A stretch of 64,000 nt of DNA from Candidatus Binatia bacterium (lineage in GTDB: Bacteria > Desulfobacterota > Binatia > HRBIN30), in assembly GCA_026004215.1 (NCBI GenBank), contig BPIR01000001.1, positions 1,669,860 through 1,733,859 on the forward strand, in the 5' to 3' direction. The notes below the pieces were generated by a model. That model did no database searches. It was not told the origin of the DNA and saw only the letters and a program-made list of their open reading frames with translations. The position numbers and the translations under genes were made by a program. Positions 35,403 to 46,277 of the stretch are shown here, piece after piece. Position 1 is the first letter of the stretch. The number at the start of each line of letters is the position of its first letter.

Positions 35403-37236
35403 AATTCCTCTGCTGGCGCTCTTGCGCGAGGGCGAAATACGCACTCAGCACATCCCGCACGAGCGGAGCGGCCACTTGACCTCCGCCGCCGTCAGCGTGC
35501 TCGACAATGGCCGCGACGGCCACTTCCGGATCGTCTGCCGGCGCGTAGGCGACGAACCAGGCATGATCGCGCTGGTGTCGGGGAAGCCGATCCGGCCTGG
35601 AGCGATCCTTTCCCAATTTGACCACTTGCGCGGTGCCGGTTTTTCCTGCAACCGCAATTCCCCGAAGCCGAGCCTTTTTCCCGGTTCCTCGGTCGGTTTC
35701 CACCACGTCTCGCAACGCATCGCGAATTTGTTTGAGAGTGGTGGCGCGCACGTCGAGCCGTGCCACTTCTTCCGGCTCCTCTCGCGCCACGACTTCACCT
35801 TCGGGGCTTTCCACTTGCAGCACGAAATGCGGGCGGAAGCGCCGGCCGGTCGCAAGCATCCCTACGGCATTTGCCATTTGCAATGGCGTGGCGGTGACGT
35901 ACCCCTGCCCGATGGCTACCGACAGCGTTTCCCCTGCATACCACGGCTGCCGGAAGCGCCGGAGCTTCCATCCTGCGTCGGGGATGGTGCCCCCTTTTTC
36001 ATGTTCCAGAGCGACCCCCGTAGGGGCGCCCAGGCCGAACTTACGCGCATACGCCGCGATCACATCGACCCCGAGTCGCTGCGCCACCTGGTAAAAGAAT
36101 GTATCGCACGACTGCACCAAGGCTTCGTGCACATTGACACTACCATGGCCTCCTTTGCGCCAGCAGCGAAAGTAATGGTTGCCGAAGGCCATCCCTCCGG
36201 GACAAAACACCCGCGTAAACGGATTGATCACTCCTTCCTCCAGCGCTGCGGCAGCCACGATAAACTTGAACGTCGAGCCCGGAGGGTACTGCCCCTGGAT
36301 GGCACGATTCATCAAAGGCCGCGAGCGGTCCGTGATCAGTGCCCGCCATTCCGCCGACCGGATGCCGCGCGCAAACACGTTGGGATCGAAACTTGGGTGA
36401 CTCACCATGGCAAGAATTTCTCCGTTCCGTGGATCGATCACGACGACGCTACCGTCACGATCCCCCAACGCACGGTGAGCCGCCTGTTGCAAATCGAGGT
36501 CGATGGTGAGCTTCACTGTATGCCCCGGCACCTCGGCAACTTCGTTCAGCACCCGCAGCCGCCTTCCCAGGGAATCCACCTCGACCTGTTGGCCGCCGTC
36601 GATACCGCGAAGATAATGCTCCCAACCGCGCTCCAAGCCGCTTTTTCCGATCATATCGCCCATGCGATACGTGTCGTTTTGCTTGAGCTCGTCGGGGCCG
36701 ACTTCGCCGACGTACCCAGTCAAGTGCGCCAGAAGGGGGCCGTGGGGGTAGCTCCGCCGCGGCGTAATCTGCAGGCTCACCCCTGGGAGATCCCATTGAT
36801 GCGTTTCTACCGCCGCGACTTCCTCGAAACTCAGGTCCCGCTTAACCACGGTTTCTTGAAACGGGCGACGGCCTTTTTTTCCGACCAGGGCGCGCAGCTC
36901 CGCCGAGTTCAAGCCCAGCAAGGTAGCCAAGTTCTCGACCGTCGCTGCCACGTCCTCAGCGTCTTCGGGAACGAAAACGGCATCGAACGACGGGCGACTG
37001 TCAATCACCACCCGACCGTAACGGTCCACGACAGTGCCCCTGGTCGCCTGCACGCGATGGAGACGGATGCGGTTGTTCTCTGCGAGAAGCCGCATTTCTT
37101 CCCCGTGCAGCACCTGCAGGTACCACAATCGCGCCACGACCGGCAAAAAGACCAGGGCCGTAGCAGCCAAGAGCCACTGAACCCGCCGGCGCAGCAACGC
37201 CGGGGCTTCGCGCTGCTTCAGCGTGACCCAGGCCAT
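35365..37236 (-). CDS. mrdA: Penicillin-binding protein 2 (transpeptidase)
   Basis: A 623-aa inner-membrane transpeptidase working with RodA. A membrane anchor lies at residues ~20-42, followed by the pedestal domain with 'ATRGTVVDRYGR'. The catalytic motifs are complete: STFK 321-324, SCD 376-378 and KTGT 532-535. The C-terminal ~25 residues are a charged tail. The start MAWVTLKQRE lies one base from the mreD stop. The antisense strand is open for 704 codons here, a GC effect. Confidence 0.96.
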   Translation of the reverse strand: MAWVTLKQREAPALLRRRVQWLLAATALVFLPVVARLWYLQVLHGEEMRLLAENNRIRLHRVQATRGTVVDRYGRVVIDSRPSFDAVFVPEDAEDVAATVENLATLLGLNSAELRALVGKKGRRPFQETVVKRDLSFEEVAAVETHQWDLPGVSLQITPRRSYPHGPLLAHLTGYVGEVGPDELKQNDTYRMGDMIGKSGLERGWEHYLRGIDGGQQVEVDSLGRRLRVLNEVAEVPGHTVKLTIDLDLQQAAHRALGDRDGSVVVIDPRNGEILAMVSHPSFDPNVFARGIRSAEWRALITDRSRPLMNRAIQGQYPPGSTFKFIVAAAALEEGVINPFTRVFCPGGMAFGNHYFRCWRKGGHGSVNVHEALVQSCDTFFYQVAQRLGVDVIAAYARKFGLGAPTGVALEHEKGGTIPDAGWKLRRFRQPWYAGETLSVAIGQGYVTATPLQMANAVGMLATGRRFRPHFVLQVESPEGEVVAREEPEEVARLDVRATTLKQIRDALRDVVETDRGTGKKARLRGIAVAGKTGTAQVVKLGKDRSRPDRLPRHQRDHAWFVAYAPADDPEVAVAAIVEHADGGGGQVAAPLVRDVLSAYFALAQERQQRNYAQDRSAVDRAL

Positions 37237-37237
37237 T

Positions 37238-37738
37238 TCAATCTTCCTCTTGCGCGGCGAATTCGTCCGCCCGCTCCAGGACGGCGAAGATCGCCGGACT
37301 CACCAACGCAGTGGCAACCGTGGTCCACACCCCGATTTCCAGCAAACGGGACCCGTTTTCCATACCCCAAGCCAAAGCGAGAACGGCTCCGACCACTATT
37401 TGTTTGAGTGCTTCCGCCAGCGCGACCACGAACACCTGGCTCACGACATTGTCCATCCACAGGTGCCGCGAGGTCCAGTACACCGCCATGTACACCACGG
37501 TCATCGCGAACGCGTTCAAACCATAGAGTGTTCCGGAAATCGTATCGACGAGGTATCCGAGCAAAAACGCCGCCACTACCGCCCAAGCTGTATGCTGTCG
37601 CATTCCGAGATACACAACATACATCACCACCAGCTCGATGGTGAACCGAGCGCCAGTGAGCAACGGCACCAGCGTGGTTTGCACGACCAGCGCAAACACC
37701 GCGAACGCAACGAATAAGGTCGCCCGCCGCACCGTCAC
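37238..37738 (-). CDS. mreD: Rod-shape protein MreD
   Basis: A 166-aa inner-membrane protein with five or six helices. The pattern 'L-x-GYLVDTISGTLYGLNAFAM' is the conserved MreD region. It acts with MreC in the elongasome. The GTG start overlaps the mreC stop (GTGA). Confidence 0.9.
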   Translation of the reverse strand: MTVRRATLFVAFAVFALVVQTTLVPLLTGARFTIELVVMYVVYLGMRQHTAWAVVAAFLLGYLVDTISGTLYGLNAFAMTVVYMAVYWTSRHLWMDNVVSQVFVVALAEALKQIVVGAVLALAWGMENGSRLLEIGVWTTVATALVSPAIFAVLERADEFAAQEED

Positions 37739-38610
37739 GACCTCGGCGCTTGCAACCTTTCATTCCCTCGCGACTCTTCTGTCTCGCCCCGCAACCGCGC
37801 TCCCAAGCCGAGCACTAGCACTTCCTCGAGCCGTTCGAGCGGCGCGGCCGGGCGCACCTCGGCAACTTGCAGCAAACCTCGGGTCCCACGGGTCACGTGC
37901 GTGACTTCTCCGATCAACAAACCCTTGGGGAAAATGCCATCGAGGCCGGAAGTGATGATCCGGTCTCCCACGGCTACGTCTTCCTCGCGCCGCAAGTACT
38001 TCATGGAGCAGCGCCCGTCCAACGAGCCCTCGACGATGCCGCGCGCACGTGTGCGTTGCACGAGTGCATCCACCCCGCTGTTGTGGTCGGTGATCAGGAG
38101 TACTCTGGAGGAGTGCATGCTGGTCACCAAAATGCGCCCGACGACACCGTGCGGCGACACCACCGGCATGCCTTTGCGAATCCCGTCTGCCGCGCCTTTG
38201 CTGATGGTCACAGTGCCAAAGGAAGGGAACGGATCGCGACCAATGATCATCGCCGCTTGGGCATCGCCGATGAAATTGTTCCGAAATTTGAGCAATTCCG
38301 CCAGCCGGCGATCGGTCTGCAAAATCTCCGCTATGCGCAGGGTTTGATGTTCCAATTCCGCCACGCGTTGCCGAAGTCGTTCATTTTCTGCGCGCACTCC
38401 GCGCAAATCCACGTAACCGTTCCACAAGCCGCGCACGGCCCCCCAGCCCGCGGCCACCGCTCCCTGCAGCGGTCGCAACCCTTCCAACACGACGTAACCC
38501 AGCGGGTCGCTTCGATAGCTGCGCAGCCCCGAACTCAGCAGCAACAACGAGAACGTCATCAACGCCATCGCTGTCAGCCCAACGCGGTTGCGCTGCAGGA
38601 ATTCCCACAT
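37735..38610 (-). CDS. mreC: Rod-shape protein MreC
   Basis: A 291-aa bitopic periplasmic scaffold. It has a membrane helix at residues ~8-28, a coiled coil (LRGVRAENERLRQRVAELEHQ region, ~70-105) and two beta domains with 'ARVIGRDPFPSFGTVTISKG'-like and 'GVVGRILVTSMHSSRVLLITD' segments. MreC activates PBP2. The C-terminus is variable and charged. GAGGGATT precedes the ATG. It lies 104 bases after mreB. Confidence 0.93.
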   Translation of the reverse strand: MWEFLQRNRVGLTAMALMTFSLLLLSSGLRSYRSDPLGYVVLEGLRPLQGAVAAGWGAVRGLWNGYVDLRGVRAENERLRQRVAELEHQTLRIAEILQTDRRLAELLKFRNNFIGDAQAAMIIGRDPFPSFGTVTISKGAADGIRKGMPVVSPHGVVGRILVTSMHSSRVLLITDHNSGVDALVQRTRARGIVEGSLDGRCSMKYLRREEDVAVGDRIITSGLDGIFPKGLLIGEVTHVTRGTRGLLQVAEVRPAAPLERLEEVLVLGLGARLRGETEESRGNERLQAPRS

Positions 38611-38714
38611 AATCCCTCACCGACGCGACCAGCCGTTCCCCGCCCGCAATGGCGTGGAGGTTCCTTTCCTGCCCGACCGGGGACAGATGTTCGTGACGCG
38701 ATTCTCCCTTTTTC

Positions 38715-40726
<2,012 letters not shown>

Positions 40727-40760
40727 AGGGGCGCTGGACCTACCGGCAACTGTGCAAGCA

Positions 40761-41825
40761 TCACCGTTGCACGAACCCCGGCGCCTCTACCCGACTGCCC
40801 ATGCGTAGGTCTTCGCGTGTGACGTCTTCGGGCACTCCGTTTTGCCGAAGCACCGCGTCGCGCACTTTTGCCGCGTCCACCAAATGCGTGAGTCCGCGTT
40901 TCTCGATCAGTCGCCGCGCCTCGCGATGCAGAGCAAGGGTGTGGTCGTAAATGTCCTTGTGCACCTCGATGAACACCCGACCGTCTCGAACTCCAACCTT
41001 GACCGGCTGATACACAAACTCGCCCGGGGTACCCACGGGCACCAAGGGGAACAGTTGTTCGATATCCTCGGGGTATAAGCGCACACAACCGTGGCTGACT
41101 TGCATCCCCACACCCCAGGGGATGTTGGTTCCGTGAATTCCGTACAGGGGAAGACTCAGCCGCAAGCGGTATTTGCCGAGAGGATTGTCGGGATGGCCTC
41201 CGGGGATAAAGTCCGGCGCCGGGCGACCGTCGCGGCGGTGCTCTTCCTTGATCGATTCGGGCAGCACCCACTTCGGGTTGACGGTCTTTTCCACCACGGT
41301 GAACTTTCCTACCGGCGTCTTCCAGTCTTCGCGCCCTAAACCGACCGGATAAGTGGTCACCACCACAGAGTCCGCGCCGGCCGAACGAAAGTAGTACAGC
41401 CGCATCTCTGGGATGTTGACCACCAAGCCCTTGTATTCTGCATCCGGCAGTACCCACTGCGTGGGCAACAAAATGGGTTTCCCCGCGGGTGGAAGCCACG
41501 GATCGATTCCCGGATTGGCATCCTCCAGTTCGTTGATTCCCAAGTCGTAGTACCGAGCGATGTCGAGAAAGGTATCCCCCTTTTGCGCTTGGTAGTAACG
41601 CAGAGAGCCGATGACCGTGCTCGCTCGCTGCCAATCCCGCCCCGGAGTGACGATATACGGGCGGCCAAGTGGCTTGCGATAGAAGACATCCTCCGTCCAC
41701 CGCTGTCCCTCCGCCAGTGTACTTCCCGCCACTGCGGCCAAGCCCAGCGAAAACACACTCCCGAGGACAACGCCGAGGAACATCTGTTGTTTTCCGAAGT
41801 GTCGCGACCAAGGCATTGCGGCCAT
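40761..41825 (-). CDS. L,D-transpeptidase with LysM domain
   Basis: A 354-aa exported enzyme of the ErfK/YbiS/YkuD family that forms 3-3 peptidoglycan crosslinks or attaches proteins to peptidoglycan. A signal anchor lies at ~14-36, a LysM-like peptidoglycan-binding domain at ~76-120 (YQAQKGDTFLDIARYYDLGI), and the YkuD domain at ~130-290 with the catalytic motif 'HGTNIPWGVGMQVSHGCVRL' (His and Cys both present). A helical C-terminal extension (~300-354) is unusual in length. The start is taken as ATG 41825; ATG 41816 is possible. Confidence 0.88.
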   Translation of the reverse strand: MAAMPWSRHFGKQQMFLGVVLGSVFSLGLAAVAGSTLAEGQRWTEDVFYRKPLGRPYIVTPGRDWQRASTVIGSLRYYQAQKGDTFLDIARYYDLGINELEDANPGIDPWLPPAGKPILLPTQWVLPDAEYKGLVVNIPEMRLYYFRSAGADSVVVTTYPVGLGREDWKTPVGKFTVVEKTVNPKWVLPESIKEEHRRDGRPAPDFIPGGHPDNPLGKYRLRLSLPLYGIHGTNIPWGVGMQVSHGCVRLYPEDIEQLFPLVPVGTPGEFVYQPVKVGVRDGRVFIEVHKDIYDHTLALHREARRLIEKRGLTHLVDAAKVRDAVLRQNGVPEDVTREDLRMGSRVEAPGFVQR

Positions 41826-41919
41826 AAAAGCACGGCAACGACGCGCTGCAACGGTTGCTGGTCCTTCGGCCCGGATGGCTGCGTGCAACTGGTGCTAGCG
41901 CAACCGTCACCGACGGGGC

Positions 41920-43608
41920 ATGATACGGCTCATGCAACGATCCGAGGTGGAACACCAACCCGTGCGACAGGGGCAAGCACAGGAGCGGCTCCCAGAATTT
42001 CTCCGCGCCATGCTGGACCCTGCGTTCTATCCCCACCGCCCCGCGTGGGTCCGACTGGTACAAACCCACATTTCCTACGTCGTCCTCGCCCCACCCCGCG
42101 TGTACAAAATCAAGAAACCCGTTCGCTTCCGCTTTCTCGATTTTTCCACCCGTGAGTTGCGCCGCCGGTTTTGCGAGGAGGAAATCCGGCTCAATCGGAG
42201 GCTGGCCCCGTGGGTCTACCGCCGTGTCGTCGCTATCGTTCGGGAGCGCAGTGGTTTCACACTCGCGGAACTTGCCGGTGCCGCAAACCCCGAAGACTAT
42301 GCCGTGGAGATGGAATACCTCCCCGACGACTTGCGCCTCGACTGCTTGCTCCAAGCCGACCGCGTCGCGCCGGAGCTCATCGATGAAATCACCCGCGTGC
42401 TTGTGCTCTTCCACCGCAGCGCGGCAACGGGCCCTGCGATCGCACGGTTCGGCGCGCCCGAAGAATTGGCAGCCACTTGGGAAGAAAACTTCGCCGATAC
42501 CAAGCCCATGCGCGGCGACCTAATCCTGCCCCACGACGACGACCAAATTCAGTCGTTCGTCGAATCCTTCTTGCGCCGGCACGACACCATGCTGCGCCGC
42601 CGCCAGGCCGAAGACCGCATTCGCGACGTTCACGGCGATCTTCATGCGGACCACGTTTACGCCACTCATCCACCTGCCATCATTGACTGTATCGAGTTCA
42701 GCGAACGCTTGCGAAGCTGCGACATCGTCTCGGACGTCGCCTTCCTGGCCGTGGACTTCGACTTTTACGGACGGGCTGACCTGCGCGACCGTTTCTTGGT
42801 CGCTTACAACACGGCGATGCAGGACCACGATTTTCCTCACTTGCTACCCTTTTACAAGTGTTACCGGGCATACGTGCGCGGCAAGGTCGAGGGCCTGAAA
42901 AGCCTGGAACCCGACGTGCCCGAAGCCGAGCGCAACCGCGCTCGCGCGATTGCCAAACGCCGCTTTACCCTCGCTTACCGGTACACGTGGGAGCCGCTGA
43001 GAGCTGTGATCGCTGTTGCCGGACTCAGCGGTACGGGAAAATCCACGCTCTCGAGCCTACTGGCGGAACGCACCGGCTTCGAATGGTTCCGCTCCGACGT
43101 CGTGCGCAAGGAGCTTGCAGGTCTGGCCTGCTCGCAGAAAAGCCCAGCCGCGTACCGCGAAGGCATTTATTCTCCCGAATTGACGGAGAAGACGTACTTC
43201 GAACTCTACAAGCGCGCGGTGTACGCCTTCGACCGTGGCACCGGCTCGATCATTGACGCCACCTTCCTCAAACGCCACCAGCGCGATTCCTTGCGAGCGC
43301 TGGCCGAGCGTTATCGGGCTCCGGTGCTGTTCGTTTGGTGCACTTGTCCCGAGGACATCATTCGCCAGCGCTTGCAAAGCCGCGCCGCCACCCCGAGCGA
43401 GGTCTCGGATGCGGATTGGGCCGTGTTTGTCCGGCAGCGCGACGAACAAGAAACTCCGGCGCCCGACGAGACCGACGTGATGTTCGCGGACACCCGCGGC
43501 GAGCCCATCGAGGTCGCTGTCCAGGTGGAGGACACCCTGCGCCCACGAGCTGTGCCTGTACCTTTGGTGTCCCCTCTCGCTCCCAGACTTCCCCCGCCGT
43601 TCCCATAA
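41920..43608 (+). CDS. APH-like kinase fused to P-loop kinase
   Basis: A 562-aa protein. The N-terminal ~340 residues resemble the aminoglycoside-phosphotransferase fold of COG2187, with the catalytic-loop segment 'VHGDLHADHVY' and the metal Asp in 'IIDCIEFSE'. In the usual HGDxxxxN loop the Asn position reads His here. The C-terminal ~180 residues form a zeta-toxin/gluconate-kinase-like P-loop domain (COG0645) with Walker A GLSGTGKST and 'IIDATFLKR'. This bifunctional layout is known from other proteobacteria, but its substrate is not. Divergent from the L,D-transpeptidase gene. The Pro-rich tail is variable. Confidence 0.8.
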   Translation: MIRLMQRSEVEHQPVRQGQAQERLPEFLRAMLDPAFYPHRPAWVRLVQTHISYVVLAPPRVYKIKKPVRFRFLDFSTRELRRRFCEEEIRLNRRLAPWVYRRVVAIVRERSGFTLAELAGAANPEDYAVEMEYLPDDLRLDCLLQADRVAPELIDEITRVLVLFHRSAATGPAIARFGAPEELAATWEENFADTKPMRGDLILPHDDDQIQSFVESFLRRHDTMLRRRQAEDRIRDVHGDLHADHVYATHPPAIIDCIEFSERLRSCDIVSDVAFLAVDFDFYGRADLRDRFLVAYNTAMQDHDFPHLLPFYKCYRAYVRGKVEGLKSLEPDVPEAERNRARAIAKRRFTLAYRYTWEPLRAVIAVAGLSGTGKSTLSSLLAERTGFEWFRSDVVRKELAGLACSQKSPAAYREGIYSPELTEKTYFELYKRAVYAFDRGTGSIIDATFLKRHQRDSLRALAERYRAPVLFVWCTCPEDIIRQRLQSRAATPSEVSDADWAVFVRQRDEQETPAPDETDVMFADTRGEPIEVAVQVEDTLRPRAVPVPLVSPLAPRLPPPFP

Positions 43609-43626
43609 GGCTCGCGTGGCGAAACT

Positions 43627-43652
43627 GCCCGTGACGGCCGCTTTCCACGGGC
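43627..43652. terminator. Weak hairpin between convergent genes
   Basis: A 7-bp stem GCCCGTG (43627-43633) / CACGGGC (43646-43652), 19 bases after the kinase-fusion stop. It is followed on the plus strand by a short T-rich patch (GTCTTTT). Could terminate plus-strand transcription; the stem is short. Confidence 0.3.
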
Positions 43653-43836
43653 ACGCGTGTCTTTTCGGTCGCCGGCGAACTGCCGACATACGACCCACCG
43701 ACAACCCTACCCCCTCACCAACCGGCACTCGCTGCTCGCCGCTTGCTGCTCGCTGCTCGCCATTTTGCCTGATAGCTCCGCCCCCGCACCGGTTTCACGT
43801 CAAAGCCGGGAATCGACGGCCGACGGAGGTTTCGCC

Positions 43837-45906
43837 TTATACAAGCTGGCCTGGGCGCGGCAGGAGAGCGTCGAGATCTCCAGGTTCCGCCACCGGCGCT
43901 GAACAAGTCAACCCCTTGCACACGTAAGCGACGGCCCCCGATGATGCGGGCGGAGACTTCCTCTGCACGAGCGGCAAATGTTCTTTTCCATCGCCAGGCC
44001 ATGCGACGATGAGCACGCGGTATGGAACGTATCGCCGGCGCACGGCGCGGGTGAGTGCGGCTCCCTGGTTCCTTTGCGCTTCGACGATCACCACCTCGCA
44101 CGGCTGCACGAAATCGAAAGCCGCAGCACTCAGCATGTGGGCAAAGCCCGAAGGCTGCGCGCGCATGGTTGCAGCATAGGCGTCCAGTAGCGCCCGCCCT
44201 CGCTGCTGGTACACATCCTTGCCCGTGAGGTGGCCCAGGCGAAGCAACGCGCGACACGCCATGGAGTTTCCCGAAGGCACAGAGCCATCGAACGCCGGCT
44301 TACTGCGAACGATCAAAGGCTCGTGACGATCGCTCGTGAAGAAAAAGCCCGCACGTTCGTGATCCCAGAAATGTTCCAGTAGCTCGTCGGCCAGCGTTTG
44401 CGCACGCACGAGGTAGCCGGCGTCCTGCAAAGCCTCGAATGCATCGAGGTAGGCAGTGAGGAGAAAAGCGACGTCGTCCAGGTGCGCCGTGTATTTGGCC
44501 ACACCCTCGGCGTAAGTGCTCAGCAAGCCCGATGGCGGCCACAGCCGCTCTTCGACAAAAGCCAAGGTCTCGCGCACGGCGGTGGCGTAACGCGCGTCCT
44601 CGAACACCTCGGCCGCCAAGGCCAAAGCCGACACGGCCATCCCGTTCCACGCCGTGAGGATTTTGTCGTCGCGCTGGGGCGGCACGCGGCGAGACCGCGC
44701 TGCAAACAGCTCGCGTTTGGCCCGTTCGAGCGCGCGGGCGACTTCATCCACGGGCCGATCGTAAAGCTTGGCCAGTTGTTCCACCTCCAAGGTGACGTGC
44801 AACACGTTGCGCCCGTGCTCGAAATTGCCGACCTCGCTGACGCCCCAGTAGCGGCAGGCGAGTTCCCCGACCTCGGGACCGAGGAGGTTCATCACTTCTT
44901 CACGGGTCCAAACGTAAAATTTCCCTTCCTCGCCCTCGCTGTCGGCGTCCTGCGCGGAATAAAAGCCACCCTCCGGAGACCGCAGTTCCCGCAGCATGTA
45001 TTCCAACGTCTCGCGTGCTACCCGCGCGAACAGTGGGCGTTCCACGGCCTGAAAAGCATGCAAGTACAACTGCACCAGCAAGGCATTGTCGTACAACATC
45101 TTCTCGAAGTGAGGCACGAGCCAGCGCTCGTCCACCGAGTAGCGGTGAAATCCGCCGCCGAGCTGGTCGTAGATTCCGCCCCGAGCCATGTTTTCCAAGG
45201 TGTGCACGGCCATGTCGCGGTAACGCACGTCGCCGCTCAACATGAAATACTCGAGAAAGAACTCGAACACTGAAGTATTGGGAAACTTCGGCGCCGGCTC
45301 GAGCCCGCCGTACCGCGGATCGTAGAGCGAGCCGAGCCGCGACGCTGCATGATCCAGCAACGAGCGATCTCTACCGCCGCCACTGGCATCCGGGCTTTCC
45401 ACGCGGCGCAAGGCCTCGACCAGTTGCTGGGCGGTCTGGAGAACGTCTGCTCGTTTCTCCTTGTACGTTTGTGCAACCGCCAGCAAAACCCGGCGGAATG
45501 CGGGCAAGCCATGGCGATCCTCCGGTGGAAAGTACGTGCCACCATAAAACGGACGGCCATCGGGCAGTAAAAAGACCGTCAGTGGCCAGCCGCCGCGACC
45601 GGTGAGGAGCTGCACGGCGGTCATGTAAATGTGGTCGACGTCCGGCCGCTCTTCCCGATCTACCTTGATGTTCACGAACAGTTCGTTCATCAGCCGCGCG
45701 GTCTCTTGGTCTTCGAAGGACTCGCGCTCCATCACGTGACACCAATGGCACGCGGAATACCCGATGCTGAGCAGGATTGGTTTGTCTTCCTGTCGCGCGC
45801 GTTCGAATGCCTCGGGTCCCCAGGGATACCAGTCCACCGGATTGTGCGCGTGCTGCCGCAAGTACGGGCTGGTTTCTTTCGCCAAGCGGTTGGTGTGCTT
45901 TGCCAT
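43837..45906 (-). CDS. YyaL/DUF255 thioredoxin-domain protein
   Basis: A 689-aa protein of the YyaL/spermatogenesis-associated-20 family. The N-terminal ~170 residues form a thioredoxin-like (DsbH/DUF255) domain opening with '[19 protein letters not shown]' and the redox motif CHWCHVM. The remainder is an (alpha/alpha)6 barrel like those of N-acyl-glucosamine epimerases ('[20 protein letters not shown]', '[16 protein letters not shown]'). Biological role is unclear in all species. AAAGGAGG precedes the ATG at 45904-45906; the ORF extends 109 codons upstream without similarity. Confidence 0.9.
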   Translation of the reverse strand: MAKHTNRLAKETSPYLRQHAHNPVDWYPWGPEAFERARQEDKPILLSIGYSACHWCHVMERESFEDQETARLMNELFVNIKVDREERPDVDHIYMTAVQLLTGRGGWPLTVFLLPDGRPFYGGTYFPPEDRHGLPAFRRVLLAVAQTYKEKRADVLQTAQQLVEALRRVESPDASGGGRDRSLLDHAASRLGSLYDPRYGGLEPAPKFPNTSVFEFFLEYFMLSGDVRYRDMAVHTLENMARGGIYDQLGGGFHRYSVDERWLVPHFEKMLYDNALLVQLYLHAFQAVERPLFARVARETLEYMLRELRSPEGGFYSAQDADSEGEEGKFYVWTREEVMNLLGPEVGELACRYWGVSEVGNFEHGRNVLHVTLEVEQLAKLYDRPVDEVARALERAKRELFAARSRRVPPQRDDKILTAWNGMAVSALALAAEVFEDARYATAVRETLAFVEERLWPPSGLLSTYAEGVAKYTAHLDDVAFLLTAYLDAFEALQDAGYLVRAQTLADELLEHFWDHERAGFFFTSDRHEPLIVRSKPAFDGSVPSGNSMACRALLRLGHLTGKDVYQQRGRALLDAYAATMRAQPSGFAHMLSAAAFDFVQPCEVVIVEAQRNQGAALTRAVRRRYVPYRVLIVAWPGDGKEHLPLVQRKSPPASSGAVAYVCKGLTCSAPVAEPGDLDALLPRPGQLV

Positions 45907-46277
45907 GGTGCCTCCTTTCGCTCCCGGCCGGACGGACGGCGCAACCGTGCACGTTCGCAGGGCGCGGGCGCAAAGCAAGCCCCGCGAAACAACCGGCGGG
46001 CGCGAGGCACGAGACACGGGCACGCTTGACGTTTCGGCTTGTTCCCGCTCGCGGCCGGTCACCGCTCGGCCCACACCCTGCTCGCCGGCCTCTCCCCCTT
46101 CTACAAGGATGTCGGCGCCTGCCCTACAGTGACGCAACGGTGAACCGGCACGCCCTGAGCACGCACGTCCACTTCGGTGTTGGGATTTTGTGCCGTTTGC
46201 GATAAAGAGGCGGCCACGAAACGGTCGGCGCACTTTGCGCCATGTGCGGGCACGCGAAGTTTGGTGACGGAGGTCGT
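45907..46277. other. Divergent intergenic region
   Basis: About 370 bases between the YyaL-like gene and the MYXO-CTERM-like gene. Extensions of both ORFs and antisense frames cross it but have no domain similarity. GATAAA at 46201-46206 could be a weak -10 box for the plus-strand gene; the partner TTGGGA is at a poor 15-base spacing. Confidence 0.35.

Noticed and set aside
35293..37407. 704-codon plus-strand ORF opposite mrdA
   Set aside because: mrdA carries all three PBP motifs and fits the mre operon; the antisense frame has no domain similarity.
45907..46233. 109-codon upstream extension of the YyaL-like gene
   Set aside because: AAAGGAGG directly precedes the ATG at 45906, and the extension is low-complexity Arg/Ala/Gly sequence.
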